Assembly (NCBI RefSeq): GCF_037975245.1
Contig: NC_092579.1
Span: 875,001-939,000 of the forward strand
Direction: 5' to 3'
Origin: Apostichopus japonicus
Lineage: Eukaryota; Echinodermata; Holothuroidea; Aspidochirotida; Stichopodidae
Length of the DNA: 64,000 nucleotides
The notes beneath the pieces were generated by a model. It worked only from the letters and a program-made list of their open reading frames with translations. It made no database searches and was not told where the DNA came from. The position numbers were made by a program, and so were the translations under genes. Below, piece after piece: positions 49,420 through 61,800 of the stretch (the first letter of the stretch is position 1; every line of letters begins with the position of its first letter).

Positions 49420-52400
49420 CTGAGAAAGAAAGATGAAGGTGCCGTTATGATGTCATCAAAGCTACAATTGAAGAACAATAGAGATATCATCAGAGTTACA
49501 ACGAGAGTTCAATAGAGATATAACCAAAGCTACATGAGAGTTCAATAGAGATATAACCGAAGCTACAATGAGAGTTCAATACAGATATAACCGAAGCTAC
49601 AATGAGAGTTCAATAGAGATATAACCGAAGCCACAATGAGAGTTCAATAGAGATATAACCAAAGCTAAAATGAGAGTGCAATAGAGATATAACCGAAGCT
49701 ACAATGAGATTTCAATAGAGATATAACCGAAGCTACAATGAGAGTTCAATACAGATATAACCAAAGCTACAATGAGAGTTCAATACAGATATAACCGAAG
49801 CCACAATGATAGTTCAATACAGATATAACCGAAGCTACAATGAGAGTTCAATAGAGATATAACCGAAGCCACAATGATAGTTCAATAGAGATATAACCAA
49901 AGCTACAATGAGAGTTCAATAGAGATATAACCGAAGCTACAATGAGAGTTCAATACAGATATAACCGAAGCTACAATGAGAGTTCAATAGAGATATAACC
50001 GAAGCTACAATGAGAGTTCAATAGAGATATAACCGAAGCTACAATGAGAGATCAATAGAGATATAACAGAAGCTACTATGCTTTTAGGGCACTGGGGAAG
50101 GGTTCCGGCATAATGATCGAATCGTCGATTCCAGTTTGCTAGTACCAGGTTTCAGATTCAGTCTATTGACAAAGTTGTTAGTATAATATCAAATACCGGC
50201 CTCTGGAGGTTGTTTCGCTGGTTTATATGGTTCATTTGGATTAAGTCTTTATGTCTTATCTCTCCTCCACCAACGGTTGTTACCTACAACCGGGGAGGCT
50301 CACAAGAGTCCCTAAATTTGAAAAGTTCATCTTCACAATTTTCAACACGTAAGCAATTCCATATATCAGGGAACCGACGTATAAAATGGATACCCTATTC
50401 AACCAGGGGACATAGAATTGCGCATGTGCAATTTTATTAAATAATTTTCGAATTGGGGTTCTTTTCTTAACTATTATTCGGTTTGTTTTATTTTAAAGCA
50501 AAATTTTCCTCAAAGACATAGAAATAGTTCTATATTATTCCGTACTTTCATTGTAATAATAAGAATATTGCAATTAAACATCCATACATCTTACCATTAG
50601 ATTGACGAGGACTAGCGGCATGGTAAACAAAAACAGAAGAAATAGGATATAAGAGCTAGCTTCGAATATTGATAATTCCGAAGAAAATATGTTCTCCCTT
50701 CCGAATTCCCCCATCGTCATAGCGAATGTTGTCAAAAAGCTACGCAGTTCTGTACTGTAAGAGAACTGGACGGAGGGAGATAGAAAAATATAGATATTTT
50801 ACACCTCGAAACAAAGACGAAAATTCATTTTGTTTTTACTAAATAATAAATATTAGACCATGCAGTAGCGATATCACCAATAAAATATGGACTAGTGAGT
50901 AGTACAGTATTTTTTGCAGGTAATTGCTAATCGTATCGATTTAGTTTCGAAACGCGATAAAATGAATGATCATCCGCCAAAATCAAGCTGGTTCCGGAAA
51001 AGTTCCTATTCAATCCAGAATGACGTAAAAACATGTTGTAGATTTTATTGCGCATATTTTAAAGACAAACACATGGTTTTTGGAAAATATGACAACGCAA
51101 ATCTTAAATACAAATTGCAAATACCTTTTACGAATGATAATTTCACTTACTTGTTTACCAAATGTTATTCGGAATGTGAAAGCAAATGCAATCATGAAGA
51201 GAACATACACAGCCATAGCCTGCAGGAGAAAATCAAATATGGAAACAATCGATAATTAATGAAGATTTAGCGTTTCGAAAGGGGCTTTCCTCCCTAGAGT
51301 AGAGTTACCCGATAAATTTCAATTTAATGGACATGTTTATTGTCTGACTTAATCTTAGCAATTGCATAACGGCTACCGAATACATGTGCTTCACGTTATC
51401 GGCTTTGCAAGAAATCAGTCAAATACCGCGGTAAGGTTTTAATATGCTGAATCAAGATATACTTGTCATAGTAGCTTATATACTGTACATATACCATCTA
51501 GTGCATGGCAAGGATACATTTAGAATTGTTTTCATAACCTTGTGAGAGAGCCTGGCTGCGATGTTTATATTAATTCCTCAGTACTTGTTGCACCAAAATA
51601 GCAACAAAAAATATATCAAAGAGAAAAATGTTGGAGCAAAGTAGGACATTAAGAAGCTAATAAGTAGATGAAGAAAACATACTTCTTTAAAAAAAAATAG
51701 TAGAAGAGAGGAGAAATATTCTCTAGCATACCTTTAATAAAGATTTCACAGTTGTCCAGAACATTGTGACGTAGATCCCTACATAGTCTAGTCTGTGGAG
51801 ATGATAACGCAAACGGGGAGCAATCATACACTGTTGTAACAACTTTACTTAAGACCCTACTGTTTATTTGTGTAATTATTATCCATTTTATGAATTTTAG
51901 AGAGTCTCACCCCAAAGCATCAAATCCCATCAAAAAACTCACATCTCATCCCATCCTTCCAATCCCATTCCATCCCATCACATCCCTTCCCATCCAATGC
52001 CATTCCAAACCACCCCACCCGATTCCATACCATACCCTGCCGATCCCATCTGGGGCTATGCTTTGCCATCCCTTTTAATCCCAACCCATCCCATTCTAGC
52101 CCACCCCACCGCTTAACATTCCTGCCTGTTTCATCCCACCCCTTCCCTTCCTATCCCTTCCCATTCATTTCCATTCCACCCCATGACATTTCTTCTTCAT
52201 TGCCTGTCATATATTGCGACATTCACTCACCTCTGAAGTAACGTTATGAATCGTAAGTATGACAACAAGATGCCAAGCACGCCGCAGTTCCACTGGAATG
52301 CGCATGGAACGCGGCCCGGTGGGAGAATAAAGATGAGGGTCGCGGTAAAAGCTATTAAGTCATTCCAGTTGGATAAATCCATACAAAAGTCTAATCTCTG

Positions 52401-55092
52401 TGTTGGGAAAAGATGAAATGGTATCGTTAAACAGCGCTTCAGAAATATCAGTCTGCCATTAAGTTTTGACTGTTCATTCATTACTGTGGGATTGAACCAA
52501 GAATTTCAGCCTTTTCTTTTCTTTTTTAATTATTAAAACGTATTTTGATGAAAAGGGATATGATGCTTGGTATTTTCTATGATATGATCATGGTTGGAGT
52601 GTAATGTTTTCCATTCTATGAAGACACCCATTTTGTGGAGAAAGGAAAGAAGTAAACTTCTTGAAATTAACACTGAACATATGAATCAATGCAAGACCAC
52701 GTTAATACAGTGGTTTCTGACACGAGGAATGATACACACTTTGACTACAATGTATGTACACCTCTGATGCTCTGTGTGAGGTAAATCATAGTGACAATAT
52801 TCGTTTCAGTATAGTTTCATTAACTGTATTTGACACATTTGATGTGTTAGCATGATTGATACGTACCTTTATGTAAATTTCATAACATTTATGGATACCT
52901 TCCAAAACAATGTACAAGATTAGGTAGCTTTCAAGGACCCATACACCCATCGAGCTGTAAACATATCGTCCATTCTGTATGAGGAGAAACATATACATAC
53001 ATTATTTAACATTTAGATATTCAATGAACATACAATGAATTGTCGTCAATGATTTTTCCTGTGGCGTTATTGGGTGTTGAGCTATTTATAGGTGTTACTC
53101 ATCGGTTTTGTCAATAACCATTATATCATTATACGACAAACGGTTTGTCTTAACTTATGAAACGGTATAATCCCCAGCTCCCCTCAAGGGCGTATACTTA
53201 CTTCTACAGGTTACACTCCGATACAAGTCAGTCTAACGCTCCACATAACAAATATGCATAAATGTTAATGACTTCTTATGTATTCGACCCCCCGCTTTCC
53301 CGGAGGTGAGTTGTTAACGCCAGGCTAAAGTTATCTGCTGTTGTGGAATATTGTGGATCACGGTTGATGAACTGATCCATGACTGTTAACCTTTTTACCA
53401 AATTAATAAACAGTACATCATTACCTATAATTAGCCATCGTGAACAAGTACATACACAGTTCAGGAAGAAACATGAATATGCAGCAGTACGGTAATACTT
53501 ACTTGCCCACCCGAGGGCTGACAAATGACCAGTTACATTCACCTTATTATCGCAGTGTCACATAAATGTCGTATAGAAAGTGTGTCCCCATAAACAACGA
53601 ACACACTTCATACGCATGTGTTCTTCACAAACGAGAACATTTACTATAAATATGTGGGAGCAAAGATGTGTGGATATTTGGCATGATTGATTAAATAAAA
53701 TATCATTATGCAGTATAAATACATACCTTCAACCGGTTGATATGAAGACCTAGCATTTGGATCACACTCACTAAAAAAATTGAATATGCAGTATTAATAT
53801 ATACCACCAATCGGTTGATATGGGGACCTATAGCATTGGATCAGACTCATTAAGTAAATAATGAATATGCAGTAGTTATACCTCCAACCGGTTGATATTA
53901 GGACCTAGCATTGGATCAGACTCATTAAATAAATAATGAATATGCAGTATTAATACATACCACCAATTGGTTGATATGAAGACCTATAGCATTGGATCAG
54001 ACTCATTAACGAATAATGAATATGCAGTAGTTATACCTCCAACCGGTTGATATTAGGACCTAGCATTGGAGCAGACTCATTAAATAAAGAATGAATATGC
54101 AGTATTACATACCACCAATCGGTTGATATGAAGGCCTATAGCATTGGATCAGACTCTTTAAATAAATAATGAATAAGCAGTAGCTATACCTCCAACCGGT
54201 TGATATTAGGACCTAGCATTGGATCAGACTCATTAAATAAATAATGAATATGCAGTATTAAGGCATACCACTAATCGGTTGATATGGGGACCTATAGCAT
54301 TGGATCAGGCCCATTCAATAAATAATGAATATGCAGTAGTTATACCTCCAACCGGTTAATATGAGGACCTATCATCGGATCAGACTCATTAAATACTGGG
54401 CAACCACCTTGATCCCAAGAAGCTGACGGGAGTTCGTTGTCTATTATTTGCTGAATGAAGAAAGCGTAAACTAGAACGAAGACCAGATACAAAGTGTGTG
54501 CAACACCAGTACTTGTTTGGCCCAACTTCTCCCTATGATATAAGACAAAACAAAATTTAAAAGGAAAGTTATATATGTAAATATATTTGTGACGGTGATT
54601 GCTACTTAATTATCAATTTAGCAACAGTTCCTCCGTAATATTGTCATGATTATATGGTTACATATATACGATTTTATAAAAATTGGATTGCGAGTGGATC
54701 AAAGTTGTTGCCAGGTTCAATCTTGGGTGACTTAACTAACTCTTTACGTAGAAACATTACTCATAAACGGGATACTGATATATTATATATTTGTACATTG
54801 TCGTGCTCACCCTATAGTGCAGCCGAATTATAGCGATTCAATCGCTATTCCACAATGGCATTATATCTCGTAATAATAACTTGCATATTGTTTCATTCTG
54901 CTGGTAATTAAATACCTGTATTCCTTGCAATGGGTCATGCATGGAATCACCGTTGTTGTACAGCAGATTTTTGCTTGTAAATGTTTATAGCCCGCATATT
55001 TCAAATTCTATAATATATTCTATAATACATGTAGGCTGCATAGTACGCTTAGTCTGCTAAAAGCAGCTGTGAGCTGTATAATTCATGAAGCC

Positions 55093-55146
<54 letters not shown>

Positions 55147-55694
55147 TGTATATATATGATAATATATATATGAATGTATATATATGATAATATATATATA
55201 TTATCATAAATCTTGCTCTTTGTTAACCTCTCAAACACGAATATGTTACTGCTGCTCAGAGAACTGTTTGTCGTATAAGGCGAGACTACCTTTACTTATT
55301 GACTTCCTTGGGGTGAAGAACAAATGAATCAAACAAACCATTTGAGCTTCAGAATTGTTTGCACCATCTCATGTTTGGCCAGATTCTCCCTCTTGAGGTC
55401 CACGATCGTCTGTGGGAACACGAAGAACTTGACAAGTGTTTATTTTGTTCCTTCCTAGTATTACTGCTAGAGAACATACGTCCTTACTTTTTCTATTTCC
55501 ATTCATTTTGACAGAGCTGTAACTTCATTTTATTTTACATGATTCTGACCACTGACCAAGATGATGATAATCCGTTATGTAGAATAGTTTACACATACAG
55601 ACTTACAATTTAGGTCGATGACCTAGATTTAAGTCAGTGATGTATATATTGGTCAGTTATCTACATTTAGGTAGTGAGATACATATAGTTCAGG

Positions 55695-55735
<41 letters not shown>

Positions 55736-55799
55736 TGTAGTGATGTACATATAGTTCAGGGATCTACATGATATGTAGTGGTATAGAGATAGTTTAGGG

Positions 55800-55878
<79 letters not shown>

Positions 55879-58800
55879 TACAGATAGTTCAGAGTAGATA
55901 TATAAATATATATAGTGATCTACACATTGGTCGTGTTCTATAAATCTCTGTAAGTGATCTAAACAGTTCACACATCTAGCAATGTTACCTACGTTGAGTG
56001 CGAAGTATCGTTTCTTTTGTTTCAAGGTGCTGACGTCATCGGGGCCAGGATCTAAGTATTTGAAGTCATACGTCACCTGAGGTGAAACAAAGAAAGTAAC
56101 AACAGAACTGCATACAAAGTATACTACGGGAACATAACTACATACAATTAATATTGATATCAGAGAGGATAAAATACAATTATTATTGATATCAGAGAAG
56201 ATAAAATACAATTAATATTCATGTCAGAGAGGATTAAATACAAGTAATATTGATATCAGAGAGGATACAATACAATTAATATTGATATCAGAGAGGATAA
56301 AATACAATTATTATTGATATCAGAGAGGATACAATACAATTAAATATTGATATCAGAGAAGATAATATGCTATTAATATTGATATCAGAGAGGATAAAAT
56401 ACAATTAATATTCATATTAGAGAGGATAAAACATGTATCCTGGGGGTACATTATGTATCTCATTACAGTTAGTGACGTCTCTTTTCCCTGCTGAGTTAAT
56501 TTGACATCAGAAATTTTCGTCATTGATAACCCAATTGTTATCTTCAGTCAACAAAGACTGTGTCAGACATGTGGTATTTGAAATCTCAGAGGCAGATTGA
56601 GTAAATTTTAGAAATAGAATAAAAGAAGATATTAAAACTGCTTCATATAGAATTAACTACTAACCGAATGGTGCGTCGATTTGCACACTTATCATTAATA
56701 ACAAACTCATCTACTAACCGAATCATACGTCAATTTGCACACATCTATCATTAATAACAAACTCATCTACTAACCGAATAATACATCAATTTGCACACAT
56801 GTATCATTAATAACAAACTCATCTACTAACCGAATGATACGTCAATTTGCACACATCTATCATTAATAACAAACTCATCTACTAACCGAATAATACATCA
56901 ATTTGCACACATCTATCATTAATAACAAACTCATCTACTAACCGAATCATACTTCAATTGGAAACATCTATCATTAATAACAAACTCATCTACTAACCGA
57001 ATGATACGTCAATTTGCACACATCTATCATTAATAACAAACTCATCTACTAACCGAATCATACTTCAATTTGCACACACCTATCATTAATAACAAACTCA
57101 TCTACTAACCGAATCATACGTCAATTTGCACACATCTATCATTAATAACAAACTCATCTACTAACCGAATCATACGTCAATTTGCACACATCTATCATTA
57201 ATAACAAACTCATCTACTAACCGAATCATACTTCAATTGGAAACATCTATCATTAATAACAAACTCATCTACTAACCGAATGATACGTCAATTTGCACAC
57301 ATCTATCATTAATAACAAACTCATCTACTAACCGAATCATACTTCAATTTGCACACACCTATCATTAATAACAAACTCATCTACTAACCGAATCATACGT
57401 CAATTTGCACACATCTATCATTAATAACAAACTCATCTACTAACCGAATCATACGTCAATTTGCACACATCTATCATTAATAACAAACTCATCTACTGAC
57501 CGAATGATACGTCAATTTGCACACATCTATCATTAATAACAAACTCATCTACTAACCGAATGATACGTCAATTTGCACACATCTATCATTAATAACAAAC
57601 TCATCTACTGACCGAATGATACGTCAATTTGCACACATCTATCATTAATAACAAACTCATCTACTAACCGAATGATACGTCAATTTGCACACATCTATCA
57701 TTAATAACAAACTCATCTACTAACCGAATCATACGTCAATTTGCACACATCTATCATTAATAACAAACTCATCTACTAACCGAATGATACGTCAATTTGC
57801 ACACATCTATCATTAATAACAAACTCATCTACTAACCGAATGATACGTCAATTTGCACACATCTATCATTAATAACAAACTCATCTACTAACCGAATAAT
57901 ACGTCAATTTGCACACATGTATCATTAATAACAAACTCATCTACTAACCGAATAATACATCAATTTGCACACATGTATCATTAATAACAAACTCATCTAC
58001 TAACCGAATGATACGTCAATTTGCACACATCTATCATTAATAACAAACTCATATACTAACTGAATAATACATCAATTTGCAAACATCTAGCATTAATAAC
58101 AAACTCATCTACTAACCGAATGATACGTCAATTTGCACACATCTAGAATTAATAACAATATCGTCTTACTATAGATACATATGATTGAGAATTCAGACTG
58201 TGTAATAATTTCTAGTATAGCTAGCGTTGACAAAAAGTTTCCCAAGGAACTCCGTTTCTATTGAAATAATATGCTTATATTTGTATTATCCCTCACAAAG
58301 ATAACGTCAGTATTCTAAAATGGTATAATTTGTTCAGTAAGGTTGTTCCTTGTACCACATTTGCCTGCATGTTTGGAAGGAAGCTTGAATCTTGTCAGTA
58401 AGAAACAACACTCTTAAGGAGGATACACTACATCACTTACATAACAATTCGGACAGCGTTGTTATTATCAAACAAATATTATACATTTGTGAGGGACAAA
58501 CCTGACGCCTTTCCTATCAATGGATAAAACCATTGATAACCACGGTACAATCGAATCTGGCGGTAAGCAGATTGATTGATTAATTGTGATTGTCTTACCG
58601 AGTAATCGGGATGTGATTGGTCCGTATGCGAATACCGCATACACTTGTTGAAGACAATCTCTGCACACGAAGGTAATTTTTCTATTAACATATTCATAGG
58701 CGTGTTTCCTTCACTGTCTCTTAGGTTCATGGCCTTCTCCCAGCTAAGAAAGAAAATCGAGAATATCTGAAGTTAAAGTTAAGACCAACCTATAGAGTTT

Positions 58801-61800
58801 ATTCGTTTTACCGAGTGAAAAACAGAGGTTTTCAAGAGCTTAGTATTTCAGATTGCAAAACGTTGTTTTCCAAGTCGATAAACTGAGTGTATTGAAAAAC
58901 GATGTTAATTGAAAAACTTTGTTTTTCCCTCGATAAACTGAGCTCATCGAATTATTGCACATCTATTTAGGGTCAAACAGTTGATCAGTCGATAAACTAA
59001 TTTTGTCGAAGGACAAACTGAATTTATCGAAATCTTTTTGTTCGCTCGATAAATTGAGTGTATCGTACAACCTTCTTTATCGAAAAATTTTGTTTTTCGC
59101 TCGATAAAGCTGAGTTTAACGAATTATTTCACGTTAGGAGCGAAAAACTGTGTTTCCACTCGAAAACTTCAACAACAACAAAATCGAAACAAAAACACAG
59201 TTTATTAGTTGATAAACTAAGTCTTTCGAACGAAAACCTGAATTTATCGACGATAAACTGAATTTTTCGAATTATTGCACTTCGGGCTTGTCATAAGAAG
59301 ATCAAAGATAACGGTAAGGAGGCATCGCACCACACAAACGAGGTGAGAGGTGTTATTAAATATAAAATATGATTTGTTTTTATAATTCTACAGAGCAATT
59401 GAGGCTCCGACGTACTTGAGTGAACTGTTGAGATGGCGTTGTAATGGGCGTAATCTTCCCTTGACAGCCCCTTCACCAAACATTCAGTAAACCTTAATTA
59501 TGGTGGTAGGCGTATCATAGTTGTGCACTACGTCTATATGGAATGCCTTGGCGCCGACACTTTTGATTGTTTTAAGACCCAATCTAAACTCATTTATTTA
59601 TCATGTACTTTAATGACTGATCTTGCGTTTATTTATCTTAAACTTGTTTATATTAGTTTCAGTAATTGATAAATTGATTTATTGATTAATTTTCTGATTT
59701 TGCTTTGACTTCATTATTCCTTTTATTACCTGCATCTTAAACTTTAACTTCTTAATACTTTACTACTAATAGTCCATACAAAGTGATTTTATGCAACACT
59801 ATATATAATTACATTAACTATTATTAATTTTACCCCCTTTTCACCCCCTCACCGGGCCTTGCGCCTACGATTACCCATGTTCTTGTCGGAGACAGGATTC
59901 TCACCCCTTCCTCATGTCAAGATGACTATGTGTTCTGCCGAATGTGACTTACTTTTTGTTGTTGAGAATGGCGGCTGCTATTGCCTCACGTTTGTAATTG
60001 GCTGCTAAATCCAACACCGAATGTCGCTTCCGGTTCAGAATGCAGAAGTTAGCATTAGCATGTAGCAGGAGATGGGCCGCATCGTCCTGGTTGTAAATAC
60101 AACATATGTGGAGCGGGGTGTTCTAAAGAGAAAAACACGTCATCATAGACTAAGATGGGACGCTCAGGAAATTACTACAAAGAGGCTTAACAGGATCACT
60201 GTCCATGGGTGTGGGTGGGGGGGGGGTGCAGTTGACGAGGATAATTACGATAGGATTCTATCAGCTGAATTATTAATACCGCCCTCAAAATGTAATACCA
60301 ACAGTTTATTGAATGGATACCAAACACTCGTAATACGTAAACCTATGTAGTCTGTACTAACTTCTTCTAAGTATCTCTTTCGATATCCGGCTTTAGGAAT
60401 CACAAATGATTTCGAGTTAGTTAGCATCATGTTTGATCTCTAGAGTAAGGCAAAATATGTCACCTAAAACAGAACTAGTATTGTTCGATACAAGTGACAA
60501 ACGCCTACAGTGGAATTCCGACCTTCCTTACCGGTTTCGAACCTCTGGACATACAATCAGCGTCCATAACCTAGTGGTTAGGGTGTCCACGTACAGAGCG
60601 GGAAGCCCGGGTTCGAATCCCGGTGGAGGCTGGAAGTTTTTTCACTGTTAAATTATAACTAAACAGCGATGTACACATTGTTCGTTTTGTGACTAAGCTT
60701 AGATTCACGAAGTAATGTCATGATTAGCTTGAATCCCACACCAGGTAGCCGTGTACATTAAACATAGATCCTGATCTTTCTTAGTAAAAATAAATCAGCA
60801 ACGGGTCTTAATTTTTCTGTTACATCGGTACCCCCTTAGCGCGTAATTCCACCGTGGTAACGAGGATTTTAGGGCATTTAAGAGCTGTAAATATTTAAAC
60901 TTACCCAGTCTTTATCTTGTGCGTTAACATTCGAATGGAACTGCAAGAGTACACTGATCACGTGAACGTTACCCTTCATAGCTGCCAGAGACAGAGCTGT
61001 CATTTCATGGGAATTTCTTGATTGGAATTAATTAAAAGGAAACCAGAAAAATGTGCATCAATTTTTTAAAGTTATCGCCACTGTATAAGAAGGTACATTT
61101 TATACACCTGCCATCAAACAACTTGCTTACGCATAACTCCGATTCATAGCGATATTCATTTAACTGCGTGGAATTTTCAATTTCAACTACTTCGACTTGC
61201 TTTATCCTCAACAATGATAAATCAAATAAGTGCATATTTGCGTCGTGTACAGTTAGTTTTCTTGCTTTGTATTCTACGCAACCGTGATATCCTAGCAGTA
61301 CAAATAAACTTTGTTGTACCTATGAGTTTAACACCATCGGTGATTCTTGTTTTGTCTTCTTATCAACTTATGCCATTATTTTATCCGTCTTTTACGGAAT
61401 ATAGGAACATTAGCTGAATGATGTGAGACACCTAACCCCCCCCCCTTCCCCCACTCCTAAGTTCCTGACATGACTACTCCGCAATGACTGTCATTTAAGC
61501 AGAGCTATAATAACATTACATCAACTGAATCATATGCCTTGCAATCCACACCCTCTCCCAGCTGGTTATTGACTGTATTTGACAGATATTATTAATACGG
61601 GTGATGATACTGAGTGTTATATCTCTGCCTGCTGGTTATTAACTGTTCTATATACTGGTTATATAACTGTAGTTTACATATATCATCAATAAGGTGTCTA
61701 CATATCAGCTGAGAGTGATGTCTCAACCTGCTGGTTATTAACTATGCTATGTTCTAGTTATGTAACTGTATTTTACATATATCATCAATAAGGTTTCCAC

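Noticed and set aside
59291-59479. Minus-strand frame in a TRPA intron
   Set aside because: Exons on both sides join in phase and give a continuous TRPA1-like sequence without it.
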